Source: Chloroflexota bacterium
Lineage (GTDB): Bacteria > Chloroflexota > Anaerolineae > Fen-1058
Direction: 5' to 3'
Assembly: GCA_016219235.1 (NCBI GenBank)
Contig: JACRBO010000668.1
Span: 1 to 25,583, forward strand
DNA length: 25,583 nt
Shown here: positions 17,601-22,701 of the stretch, piece by piece
Position numbering within the stretch: the stretch's first letter is position 1
Layout of the letters: each line of letters begins with the position of its first letter
Notes under the pieces: generated by a model
What the model saw: only the letters and a program-made list of their open reading frames with translations
What the model was told of the DNA's origin: nothing
The model's database searches: none
Translations under genes and position numbers: made by a program

Positions 17601-18644
17601 GCCGGTATTGAGGAGCAGAGTGCCGCCTGTGCCTGTCACCGCCACATCAGCCACGGTCAATCCGCCAAAATTGCTGCCGCTCAAGCCATAACCATTAGCC
17701 TTGTTGCCGATGATAAAACCATGCAGCCAATTGTTCGCGTTCAAGACCACGCCGTTGCCGCCGTTGCTGGCCGTGGTATTGACGATGGTGACGAACGTGG
17801 CATTGCCGCTATTCACGGCGGGCAGCGCAGCACTGAACGACGGCACGCTTACGCCGGTCAGCGACACCAGATCAGACGTGGCATCCTGGCCGATGAGGCG
17901 CTGGCCGCTCAGCAGCGTAATGCCGCCATCGTAGGTCGTGGCGCTTTCATAGAGGAAGATAGCATCGTTGGCCGCCGGATGATTCCCTGTGCCGTTGTTG
18001 ACGGCGTTGAATGCGGCCAGTGAATTGAACGGCGACAACAGGCGACCGTCGCCCGCGCTGGCCGTGTTATCGATGAACCAGATCATGCCGCTGATATTGA
18101 TCGTGACCGTGATCGAGTCGGCGCCGTTGGCGTTGCTGACTGAATAGACGAAGGTATCCGCGCCTTCATAGCCTGCGGGCGGATCATACGTGAAGCTGCC
18201 ATCGGCGCTAAGGCTATAACTGCCGCCCTGCGTCGAGGTGCCGCTGGTCACAACCGTTGTCGGGGCGGGCACACCAAAGTCGTTGACGAGTAAACCATTC
18301 GCTGCCGGTACACTGATGCGCACATTGCCCAATGCGCTGTAACTGTCGGCCAGGGCCAGCGGCGTGGTGCGCGCCGTGCCGCTCAGCGTGGTGTTGGCGT
18401 CGACCGTGTCCTCAAAGGTCACGCCGGTCGCGTCACTGTCGCCGGTGTTCTGCACGACCACCGTGTACCGCACGGCATCACCGGGATCGGCTTTGCCGTC
18501 GCCGTCGACATCGACCAGCAACGTATCCACCTTGGTGGCCGTGATCGCGGGCAGCGCCGCAACGGCCGCCACCGAGACCAGGCTGATGATGAAGACGATG
18601 AGCGCCGGGCGGGCTAAACGTTGAAACCAGGCTAGTGAGGTCAT
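8640..18644 (-). CDS. Giant exported mosaic adhesin-like protein, 3334 aa
   Basis: One uninterrupted 10-kb frame. ATG 18644 (MTSLAWFQRLARPALIVF...) is chosen over the frame's first start at 18812 because it has GGAGA about 7 bp upstream and begins a signal peptide, and because the extra 56 residues would overlap the DUF6916-like gene. Approximate layout: signal 1-35; DUF11-like and VDVDGDGKADPGD loop 36-90; cadherin/VCBS-like domain 95-183; right-handed beta-helix 186-915; four DUF11 repeats 1060-1575; two Ig-like domains (VQWQVNDGSG) 1575-1750; two Big_3_5 Ig domains 1750-1935; a second beta-helix ending in the choice-of-anchor signature (GDYGGSTPT...SPAINAG...DQRG...CDIGAFE) 1937-2224; invasin-like domain to 2315; six Big_3_5 domains 2315-2894; three PKD-like domains 2894-3152; LPLVMNR linker; CARDB-like domain 3160-3270. 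No sorting motif or catalytic domain is seen. Role as a cell-surface adhesin or scaffold is inferred. Confidence 0.92.
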   Translation of the reverse strand: MTSLAWFQRLARPALIVFIISLVSVAAVAALPAITATKVDTLLVDVDGDGKADPGDAVRYTVVVQNTGDSDATGVTFEDTVDANTTLSGTARTTPLALADSYSALGNVRISVPAANGLLVNDFGVPAPTTVVTSGTSTQGGSYSLSADGSFTYDPPAGYEGADTFVYSVSNANGADSITVTINISGMIWFIDNTASAGDGRLLSPFNSLAAFNAVNNGTGNHPAANDAIFLYESATTYDGGITLLSGQRLIGQDATSDLVSLTGVSVPSFSAALPAVNSGNATFVTIVNTTASNGGNGVVLNANNWLHGFIIGNKANGYGLSGSNFGGLTVADVAVTGTGGTLLLNTGALTATFSSLSSTSTVGSRYGFGVQNASGTLNVPGGVSVSGPSSTAVYLNANSATFNFSGLTISTSGQTGLQAANGGTLNVTGAANTIATTNAPAIDLGSTTIGASGLTFRSVSANGGVDGIRLNNVPGGAFTITGSGSAGSGGTLQNLTGDGVRVSSASNVSLSYMNMTNVATGSGSLPCGVQDASNCTSGIDLVNATNVVLDNVIINGSGQMGLSGHSVNGLRFTNGQVLNAGNGNDEFGMLFSQLAGTVLIQDATISQMEEGAVRLYNNTGTLNMTVRRVTMSSNDSTSGFGEDGLQIEVEGTATATILVDDSTFTQLQRDGVDAVVEGTSGAILNLTVQASDFLTNYGYGGVIVASGGTATARVTVDGNLIQNTVSTAINLVGTGDSTFNTIVTNNTIAHPAPPATQIGFGIRLSQEEDGDMTARVEGNTISGTGYDGLRAYSRLGDYPATDSDTGTLHLTVRNNTVSPPLNVTFGADIQAQNAENLVCLNFTSSSNVFNGNIAAGLRVRQVVAGATFQAEGLTSGAQNVATMQTFLNANSTINPASLASPAGSTYTGVTLGTCRTPATTPLPPLVTQADSYYVEQTTDDGAQPTAVSANPIGDRAMVMPLPIGLVVADRSGVGRALFSPIAPEQAVAGSSDPINIGPFTLHAGKSITITFDVTIDDPFPAGVTQVSNQGTVSGGNFSNVLTDDPAVAGAANPTVTEINLEADLIVTKTDGQAAAIAGTPITYTVVARNAGPMPVTSARLIDNLPAALTNVNWTCAASSGANCNGSSGTGNLDRLVDLPLNGAITYTLQADVAANVTGTVTNTASITVPAGIIDPVPGNNTVSDTDTLTPQSDLVIAQTESIDPVIAGSGVGNLTYVITLTNQGPSVATNVVVNENLIWPAGVSVVSITPSAGNYAAGVWTMPALANGAFATLTVQLTVDASAAAGTDVIANTATVAGIDGTLINTGDDTMTVSTSIARQIDLIVAQTESIDPVLAGSGVGNLTYFITVTNQGPSNAGNISISEALILPAGVSLDTATPGTGSYAAGVWTIPALTLGAQAALQLDLTVGASAAAGSNVIGSTASVTGVNETLISTTDDSATAQTSVTRQIDLTLSQSESIDPVIAGSGAGNLTYVVTLTNQGPSDASGVTITDTVTLPAGVSVDSITPSAGAYNAGTWTLPALTTGAHQTLSVVLTVGAGAEPGVDVVGQAAAITGANETLINLGDDAVTTRTTIHQPPSVTLHPVNQAVCVDTTATFTSTASGFPAPTVQWQVNDGSGFTDIGSATATTYAHTALFSEDTSQYRAVFDSSAGTATSNAATLTVGVSATVTADPISQTVYSGEVVTFTAAASGTPAVQWQVNDGSGWTDLPGETSTTLSFAAQLSQTGDQYRAVFTTGCGVSSTDTATLTVNQHPTTTILDAPTVTYNANASITVTVTSAAGTPDGEVTLRVDGGTPITQTLSDGATTFTLISPAAGPHSLTVNYLSSGPFAASLNSGTLIVNRAASATTLASAPNPALRYQTVTLTATVTSAAGTPTGSVTFYDAGSSIGSGSLSGGVATFNTSALSIGAHTITATYGGDGNFNGSTSNSVNQVVNCLPSIIVTSNADSGAGTLRQAIADVCAGGTITFDGDYTITLDSQLTIGQDVTINGGAHTVTVTGNDAVRVFQVNAAVVFNLYALTVTSGNCVTCDGGGMNNAGTANVANSTFVGNNAQHGGAVYNSGTLTVTNSTFGSNGATDSGGGLENQGDLLATNSTFAGNSALVGGNLGNWGTATATLRNSLLVKGAAVDNCGGLVTVSGSNNLADDSSCGASAATSTSILLGTLGDYGGSTPTFPLLPGSPAINAGNNAACSAADQRGVARSSTCDIGAFESRGFILTISSGNAQHTPITTAFAEPLIATVLSLDDEPLDGGRVIFTAPASGASASPLIYTATITSGAASASYTANGTAGTYTVHADAIGALPVVFTLTNDAGNSATTLTSAPNPSVFGQSVTFTATVSSAYGVPTGVVTFTQGAVTLGTGNLSGGVATVSLSTLNVGDQAIAAEYGGDTNFYASIASAITHTVNRADTATTVTAHTPQPSIFGQTATFTATVSASAPGAGAPTGTITFFADGNPISAGTLSGAAASVSYAALSVGDHAITAQYNGDSNFNLSISGAMTHTVDKAETTTSITSEPDPSVVGQSIAITATITANAPGAGVPGGTVIFYNSGLSLGSAILSNGAASLSTNSLAVGAQPITATYSGDTRFNASSGAHTHTVDQPGTTTVVSAHAPQPSIFGQAATFTATVSVNAPGAGTPTGSVTFFADGNSMGTGTLSGNSASISYAALTAGDHAITAHYGGDSSFVGSTSTAITHTVNKADTTTAITAHAPQPSIFGQVATFTATVTTNAPGSGTPIGSVSFYADGNLIGTSGLSGGLATINTSALNAGDHAITAAHLGGANFATSTSGAITHTVNKADTATGVAAAPEPSTFGQAAMFTATVTTDAPGNGTPTGSITFTIDAINVNVPLDANGQAAYITDTLLVGAHAVSADYSGAANFNVSSGALSGGHTVIDTPIADVIALNSSPTRLSDTTFFTVTATGSNITYEWDFGDSTATASGATADHVYAAAGAYTARITATNGVSVVVATTPVSITNLAPLAAAGADQAALVNALVTLDGTASGDLDGHLPLAYLWQQTGGSPVTLSDAAISQPTFTTPAVPQVLTFTLIVTDAFGAGSALDEVVVLVDDRAITDLDAINDGPLVVGNTTHLTATIGAGSNALYVWDFGDGQTGSGAQTAHRYERAGFYTATVTATNGAGSISATTVVIIEHVIVRLPLVMNRYASAPDLVVEQIIASGNDVQVVIKNRGDAPVLNEFWVDVYINPTQAPTGVNQTWPMLGEQGLTWGVTADALPALKPGGVLTLTLNDAYYFADLSNVVWPLSAGTLLYAQADSADATTTYGAVCENHEFVGLPYNNIYGPVTITPGNDVEWSPTRSAGGPITNHRLPRRP
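9965..11700 (-). repeat. Six tandem Big_3_5 Ig-like repeats inside the giant adhesin gene
   Basis: Each unit is about 97-98 codons and begins with a variant of TTTxITAHAPQPSIFGQxATFTATV and ends with GxHAITAxYxGDxNF...THTVN. The identity extends to DNA: GAAGATCGACGGCTGCGG starts at 10491, 10785 and 11367, that is at 294 bp and twice 291 bp. This points to fairly recent duplication within the gene and makes the array prone to copy-number change. Confidence 0.8.
13920..15470 (-). repeat. Four tandem DUF11 repeats inside the giant adhesin gene
   Basis: The units read (I/V)xQTESIDPVxAGSGxGNLTYxxTxTNQGPSxA... and last about 129 residues. The coding motif GGATCGATCGATTC recurs at 14257, 14644 and 15031, exactly 387 bp apart each time, so the duplicated units have kept register at the nucleotide level. 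The first unit (LIVTKTDGQAA...) is the most diverged. Confidence 0.8.
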
Positions 18645-18675
18645 GAACGGTCTCCGGTGTAAACGGCCTGAAAAA

Positions 18676-18987
18676 TCAGGTAAGAATCGCTTCGTACTGC
18701 ATGCGGCCGGCCTGTGGCCCCAACGGCACGATGAACAATTCAAGCGTGCCGAACTCGGCGTGTTCCAGCCGATACGTCCCTTGCTGCAAATACTGGTTGC
18801 CCGGCGGGCCAAGCAAAACGATCGAGAACGGCTGACGCACCGCCGCAGGCGGTCTGGTCGCCAACGGCAGCGGCGTGACGCTGATCAATTCCAGATCGAT
18901 CGGCTCGTGATCGGCCAATCGGATGCGGAAGAACTGATTCACGTAGGGTTTGAAATCATCCAGAGTGAGTTGAGCAAGATCGCGCAT
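18676..18987 (-). CDS. DUF6916-like small protein
   Basis: The protein has 103 aa from ATG 18987 (MRDLAQLTLDDFKPYVNQFFRI). A GTG at 19002 in the same frame is possible but has no ribosome binding site, while GTGAGAG lies upstream of 18987. The sequence is a single beta-rich domain ending GTYRLEHAEFGTLELFIVPLGPQAG--QYEAIL, which I recognise as the DUF6916 pattern seen next to tail-collar genes in environmental bacteria. No signal peptide or membrane segment is present. The function is unknown. It lies between the GNAT gene and the giant adhesin gene. Confidence 0.8.
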   Translation of the reverse strand: MRDLAQLTLDDFKPYVNQFFRIRLADHEPIDLELISVTPLPLATRPPAAVRQPFSIVLLGPPGNQYLQQGTYRLEHAEFGTLELFIVPLGPQAGRMQYEAILT

Positions 18988-19030
18988 AAACGGTTCTCTC
19001 ACAATCGATTGGCCCGTGTCGACCCGACGG

Positions 19031-19510
19031 TTACTGCGCGGGCGAAGTCCACTTCAACAGCAGGTACACGCCCTTGTCTTCCGCCAGTTGGAAGCCCAAT
19101 CGATCGTACCAACGCAGCGCCGGATTGAAGCGCTCCACATGAATGGTCACCGGCTGGTTGAGGCGCGTGCCCAGTGCCAGCACCTCGCCCAGCAATTGTG
19201 ACCCAAAGCCGCGCCCGCGATACTCGGCCAGCAGCGCAATGTCGATGATGCGGACTTCGTCCGGCCACTCGACCAGATACAGCCGCCCGATCGGCTGTCC
19301 CGCCCATTCGACGATCTGGAACTGTGCGCCGGCGTAGTTCTGCTGATAATACTGGTGCTGCGCCTCGAACTGCTGCTGCACAAAGGCAACCTTCTGCGCA
19401 TCACACCAGTCGGTCATGGCCAGTTCGTCGGCACGCGTGCTGCCATAGACCTGCCGCAAGAACGGCAAGTCGATATCGGTGATGGGGCGCAGCGTCAGGG
19501 CGTGGGTCAT
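19031..19510 (-). CDS. GNAT-family N-acetyltransferase
   Basis: The protein has 159 aa with the GNAT fold. Strand beta4 (RIIDIALL) is followed by the acetyl-CoA pyrophosphate loop EYRGRGFGSQLL (about 110-121), then VTIHVERFNPALRWYDRLGFQ near the C-terminus, the usual motif B with Tyr. It should transfer an acyl group from acetyl-CoA to an amine, but the substrate is unknown. Its ATG touches the TAA of the upstream tail-collar gene (TAAATG), with no Shine-Dalgarno of its own, so translation probably depends on reinitiation. Its fixed place beside the tail-collar genes suggests that it modifies one of these proteins; this is inference. Confidence 0.9.
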   Translation of the reverse strand: MTHALTLRPITDIDLPFLRQVYGSTRADELAMTDWCDAQKVAFVQQQFEAQHQYYQQNYAGAQFQIVEWAGQPIGRLYLVEWPDEVRIIDIALLAEYRGRGFGSQLLGEVLALGTRLNQPVTIHVERFNPALRWYDRLGFQLAEDKGVYLLLKWTSPAQ

Positions 19511-20029
19511 TTAGGTTCGCGGCGGAAAGACACCCTGCATGGCAATGCAGAAGTAGAACGTCAGATACGGCATCAGGTTATTGTGCGGCTGATCGCCGCC
19601 GGCCGGCGCCAGCGCATTCGGCGACATACTGACGAGATTGCCAGCCGCAGCATACGTGTTGTCGCCGACGGTCGCCGCCGGATAGTTGCCCTGCGCGATC
19701 GGTACTTCACCGGGCAGCTGCGACGCGGTGAACGTGTGCGAGTGGGCGGGAATTTCCGACTCCAGCAAACTCACCGTTTCCGTGCCGCCCGTTTCACCCA
19801 GATCGTGCAAACTCAGGCCCGGCCCCTGACCGGGATGCATCGGCGCGCGGCCCTGCAGATCGGGCAAGGCAAAGTTGCTTGCGCCGTTACCCCCGTAGGT
19901 CGTGCCTAGCAGTGAAAACAGTGCGGTGTTTTGTGAAAGAGGCAGCAGCTGACCGTCACACCAGGCCCAGCCTTTAGGCGCAAAATTGAACGGGAAGATG
20001 CGAATCTCGGCTACAAATGGATCGGCCAT
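19511..20029 (-). CDS. Phage tail-collar domain protein, third copy
   Basis: This 172-aa protein belongs to the Tail_Collar/microcystin-dependent protein (Mdp) family, related to the receptor-binding collar of phage tail fibres. Landmarks: FNFAPKGWAWCDGQLLP (N-terminal), LFSLLGTTYGGNG, NFALPDLQGRAPMHPG, the IPAHSHTF histidine motif, and the C-terminal PYLTFYFCIAMQGVFP. There is no signal peptide. The gene starts 11 bp after the second copy's stop, and the stop TAA forms part of its ribosome binding site (TAAAGGAG). The middle part (LPGEVPIAQGNYPAATVGDN) differs most from its sisters. Role is unknown; surface recognition is possible. Confidence 0.92.
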   Translation of the reverse strand: MADPFVAEIRIFPFNFAPKGWAWCDGQLLPLSQNTALFSLLGTTYGGNGASNFALPDLQGRAPMHPGQGPGLSLHDLGETGGTETVSLLESEIPAHSHTFTASQLPGEVPIAQGNYPAATVGDNTYAAAGNLVSMSPNALAPAGGDQPHNNLMPYLTFYFCIAMQGVFPPRT

Positions 20030-20040
20030 GGGGGTCTCCT

Positions 20041-20544
20041 TTAGGTCGGCGACGGGAAAATGCCAAACAACGAGATGATAAAGTCAACGCACAGGTACGG
20101 TTGAAAGTTGGTGTGCGGTTGACTACCACCGACGCTGCTGATGGCCTGGGCGCTCATCGCAATCGTGGGCGGATCGGACGCATACGGATCGGAGCCTGGG
20201 CTGCGGGCCAGCAATTGATTCGCCGGGTTCGATTGCTGGGCCAGATCGCCCGAAGCCAGCAGCGGATGGCTGTGTGCCGGTATCTGCTGGACAGTCAACG
20301 TGATCTCTTCGGCCCCGCCTGTCTCTGCCAGGATGAAGCCATTACCCTGATGAATAGGCAGTCGTCCGCGCAGATCGGGCAGTGCGAACGTGCTCTCCCC
20401 ATCGCCGCCGTAGGTCGTGCCGATGAGTTGAAACAGTGTTTCATTTTCAGAGATCGGCAGCAGCTGGCCTTCGCAGAACTGCCAGCCCGCCGGGGCAAAG
20501 TTGCCCGCAAACATTCGAATCTCGCCAACATACGGTTGTGCCAT
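20041..20544 (-). CDS. Phage tail-collar domain protein, second copy
   Basis: The protein has 167 aa from ATG 20544 (MAQPYVGEIRMFAGNFAPAGW). The frame's upstream ATG at 20589 is rejected: it overlaps the previous gene, whereas 20544 is preceded by TAAGGAG at 6 bp. It has the family landmarks CEGQLLPISENETLFQLIGTTYGGDG, FALPDLRGRLPIHQG, IPAHSHPL and a C-terminal SLFGIFPSPT. Compared with the first and third copies it has a glutamate for aspartate in CEGQ and a more changed C-terminus (CVDFIISLFGIF), so it is the most diverged of the three. Confidence 0.92.
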   Translation of the reverse strand: MAQPYVGEIRMFAGNFAPAGWQFCEGQLLPISENETLFQLIGTTYGGDGESTFALPDLRGRLPIHQGNGFILAETGGAEEITLTVQQIPAHSHPLLASGDLAQQSNPANQLLARSPGSDPYASDPPTIAMSAQAISSVGGSQPHTNFQPYLCVDFIISLFGIFPSPT

Positions 20545-20554
20545 AACGGACTCC

Positions 20555-21055
20555 TTAAGTAGGGGACGGGAAGATGCCCTGCAAGGCAATGCAGAAACTC
20601 AGCGTCAAAAACGGCTGCATGTTCAAGTGCGCCTGACTGCCACCCACGTTTGTCACTGCGCCGGCGCTCATGGCCTGCAGTGACTGCGCCGGGCCGTAGG
20701 CATTGCCCAATGTCCGTCCCAGCAGGTTGCCGCCGGGCGTCGGTGTAGTGGCGTTGTTGCGGCTCGCGTTGAAGACGTGTGTGTGAGTGGGCAATTCGGC
20801 GATGCTCAACGTGTGAGCCTGTTCGCCGCCGCGCTCACCCAGGGTGTGGCCGCTGCCGACATGCATAGGCGTACGGCCGCGCAGATCGGGCAGTGCAAAA
20901 TTAGTCATCCCGTTGCCGCCAAAGGTCGTGCCCAGCAGCGAGAACAACGCCTGGTTCTGATTGATGGGCAACAACTGTCCATCGCACAAGGCCCAGCCTT
21001 TGGGCGCAAAGACAAATGACATGAGGCGGATTTCGCTTAGAAATGGCTCTGCCAT
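20555..21055 (-). CDS. Phage tail-collar domain protein, first copy
   Basis: The protein has 166 aa and is the first of three tandem paralogues. It shows FAPKGWALCDGQLLPINQNQALFSLLGTTFGGNG (in overlapping segments), NFALPDLRGRTPMHVG, LPTHTHVF and the C-terminal LSFCIALQGIFPSPT. The start is fixed by AAAGGAG 7-8 bp upstream, which overlaps the TAA stop of the Asp-box gene. Family members form compact beta-rich trimers in phage tails; whether this one is secreted, displayed or cytoplasmic cannot be told, since it lacks a signal peptide. Confidence 0.93.
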   Translation of the reverse strand: MAEPFLSEIRLMSFVFAPKGWALCDGQLLPINQNQALFSLLGTTFGGNGMTNFALPDLRGRTPMHVGSGHTLGERGGEQAHTLSIAELPTHTHVFNASRNNATTPTPGGNLLGRTLGNAYGPAQSLQAMSAGAVTNVGGSQAHLNMQPFLTLSFCIALQGIFPSPT

Positions 21056-21067
21056 AAGAATGCTCCT

Positions 21068-21382
21068 TTAGACCGTCAACCATTGCCGGGCGTCGGCCGA
21101 CTTAAGCCAGAAGCTATACCGCTGAATACCGACTTCGGCGTAGAGCTGCCCGGATTTTTCCAACACCTGCCAGACTGCCAGGTGCGAGCCAAAATTCATC
21201 ACGCGCTGCCACGTTTGCCCGTTATCCAGCGACTCGAGGATCTGGCCGTCGAATGTGCCTTTATACAGCCGACCAAAGGCACGCGCCTGCGGTTCGGCGT
21301 AGACATTGCCGGGCAGCGCCGCCGCCACCAACACACCCAACCCGACCTGAGCTGATCCGATCAAAAAACGGCGTCGATTCAT
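21068..21382 (-). CDS. Small Tat-exported protein with one Asp-box
   Basis: The protein has 104 aa. The N-terminus MNRRRFLIGSAQVGLGVLVAAALPG...VYA is a twin-arginine signal (RRRFL, weakly hydrophobic core, AxA-like cleavage near residue 29). The mature part of about 75 residues begins RLYKGTFDGQILESLDNGQTWQ. The segment SLDNGQTW fits the Asp-box consensus SxDxGxTW of sialidase/BNR-type propeller blades. A single blade cannot be an enzyme, so a structural or binding role is likely. The start overlaps the pseudo-receiver stop by 4 bp (ATGA, 21379-21382), and its stop merges with the first tail-collar ribosome binding site. Confidence 0.82.
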   Translation of the reverse strand: MNRRRFLIGSAQVGLGVLVAAALPGNVYAEPQARAFGRLYKGTFDGQILESLDNGQTWQRVMNFGSHLAVWQVLEKSGQLYAEVGIQRYSFWLKSADARQWLTV

Positions 21383-21846
21383 AACTCTGCCTCCTGTGAT
21401 GACGATCCGGCCTGCTGAATGATCTCATCCAACATCCGACCGGCCAGCTGCGGCGTGAGAATAGGCTGCTGACAATGCACCGCCTGAATGAGCTGAGCCG
21501 TCTCGCCGGACAACAACTGATCTTTCAATAAGTAGCCTACTGCCCCTTGCCGATACGCTTCCAGCACTTGCGCGGCTGCGCCATCGTGCGCGGCCACGAG
21601 CATAATCTTGATCTGCGGGCCGCGGGTGTGCAAATTCTCCAGCGTAGCGATGTGCTCCCAGGTCAAAGCTTCAATGCCGTACAACAACACATCGCAGGGG
21701 TTAGCGTCGTTGACGCAAATTTCGTTCGGCGTATGCCACTCATCGCTGATGACAATGTTCGAGCCAGCGAGTGCGCGACGCAAGGCCGCGCGAAACTCGT
21801 CGTCATCGTCGAGAATGGAGATGTGGATGAGTGAGGAAAAAGTCAT
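21379..21846 (-). CDS. Stand-alone degenerate receiver (pseudo-receiver) protein
   Basis: This 155-aa protein aligns by eye with response-regulator receiver domains. The acidic cluster ILDDDDEFRAALRRAL (11-26) and the conserved AYRQGAVGYLLKD with Lys108 are present. The strand that normally ends in the phosphorylated Asp reads CDVLLYGIEAL, so the Asp position (about 57) is Gly, and the switch Thr/Ser position is Ala (LVAAHDG, about 85). Phosphorelay through it is therefore unlikely. No DNA-binding domain follows; the tail (PQLAGRMLDEIIQQAG) is helical. It is the first gene of the tail-collar unit and may act as a protein-protein switch for the genes behind it or with the upstream kinase. No clear Shine-Dalgarno is seen. 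Confidence 0.82.
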   Translation of the reverse strand: MTFSSLIHISILDDDDEFRAALRRALAGSNIVISDEWHTPNEICVNDANPCDVLLYGIEALTWEHIATLENLHTRGPQIKIMLVAAHDGAAAQVLEAYRQGAVGYLLKDQLLSGETAQLIQAVHCQQPILTPQLAGRMLDEIIQQAGSSSQEAEL

Positions 21847-22015
21847 GAGAAGTAGGCAGGGTCAGGCAGCGCGCAACGGGCGATAGGTTCATCTTAGTAT
21901 CACCTAAAGCACACGCAGTCTAAAGATAAGAAACTCACGACTTGGAGAGAAAAAACTACCGCGAGGGGTCGGTACTTTTAACTTCGAGGTCAAATACCCT
22001 GAGGGAATAACCGGG
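21847..22015 (-). promoter_or_regulatory. Intergenic leader before the tail-collar/adhesin unit
   Basis: These 169 bp lie between the response regulator stop and the pseudo-receiver start and are AT-richer than the flanking genes. They probably hold the promoter of the downstream unit and perhaps the site of the NarL-type regulator just upstream. I see GGTGATACTAAG (minus strand, about 21888-21907) as a weak -10-like element, but no convincing -35 box. Confidence 0.35.
21950..21974 (-). terminator. Weak Rho-independent terminator candidate after the response regulator gene
   Basis: On the minus strand a 5-bp stem TACCG/CGGTA (21970-21974 with 21957-21961, loop of 8) is followed within two bases by six T residues (21950-21955). 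The stem is short, so read-through into the tail-collar unit is likely. Confidence 0.4.
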
Positions 22016-22681
22016 CTAGTCAGTTTGATCGAGTTGAGCCCAGCCGCGGCGCAGCGCAATGAGAGTGGCTTGCGTTCGGTTGTTGACGTGTAATTTCTGA
22101 TAGACCTCACTCAACCGATTGGCGATCGTTCTTTCCGTCAGGCCCAACCGATCGGCGATGACTTTGTTCTCTTCGCCCTGCGCCACCAGCCGCAGCACAT
22201 CCATTTCACCGGGCGTCAGCGCATCAAAATCCGGGCTGGTGTTCTGGGCTTGTCCCAGCCGCCTGAACTCATCAAGCACCCGCATAGCCAGGCCGGAGTT
22301 GATGATAGCCTCGCCGCGCTGCACAGCCTGGATAGCGGCGATCACATCCGGCCAGTCTGCATCTTTGAGCAAATACCCGCGCACCCCGGCTTTGACCGCC
22401 TCAAATACATAGTTGTCCTGCTGGTACATCGTGAGAATTATGATGCGGGCGGCGGAATTTTGCGCCATGATCTGCCGCGCGGCTTGCACCCCATCCAATA
22501 CCGGCATCTGAATATCCATCAGGATCACGTCCGGCCGCAAACGCAGCGCCAGTTCGATGGCTTGCTGACCATTCTCGGCCTCAGCGACGACTTCACAGCC
22601 GCCCTTTAACTCACAGATCTGGCGCAAGCCCTGTCTAAACAATCGATGATCGTCGGCCAACATTACGCGAATCGCGGACAT
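22016..22681 (-). CDS. NarL/FixJ-family response regulator
   Basis: The protein has 221 aa. The receiver domain (1-120) is complete: acidic pair D10/D11 (LADDHRLFRQGLR), phospho-acceptor D56 in DVILMDIQMP, switch T84 in ILTMY and K106 in GYLLKD. The LuxR-type HTH (about 155-207) reads LTPGEMDVLRLVAQGEENKVIADRLGL, then TERTIANRLSEVYQKL. It starts 20 bp after the histidine kinase stop, with AGGAG 7-8 bp before ATG, and is surely its partner. The nearest downstream genes are the pseudo-receiver and tail-collar unit, which are the likeliest targets; this is inference from position. Confidence 0.95.
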   Translation of the reverse strand: MSAIRVMLADDHRLFRQGLRQICELKGGCEVVAEAENGQQAIELALRLRPDVILMDIQMPVLDGVQAARQIMAQNSAARIIILTMYQQDNYVFEAVKAGVRGYLLKDADWPDVIAAIQAVQRGEAIINSGLAMRVLDEFRRLGQAQNTSPDFDALTPGEMDVLRLVAQGEENKVIADRLGLTERTIANRLSEVYQKLHVNNRTQATLIALRRGWAQLDQTD

Positions 22682-22701
22682 GTCAATTGCTCCTATGACG
22701 C

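Noticed and set aside
18645..18812. N-terminal extension of 56 residues on the giant adhesin frame
   Set aside because: It would hide the signal peptide behind an arginine/cysteine-rich stretch that overlaps the DUF6916-like gene in another frame; ATG 18644 has a ribosome binding site and a proper signal.
19511..21055. Prophage remnant or tailocin
   Set aside because: Only collar-domain proteins are present; no sheath, tube, baseplate, lysis or integration genes are visible in the 16 kb around them.
19511..21055. Diversity-generating retroelement target in the tail-collar genes
   Set aside because: No reverse transcriptase or template-repeat copy is visible in the window; the differences between copies are spread over codon positions like ordinary divergence.
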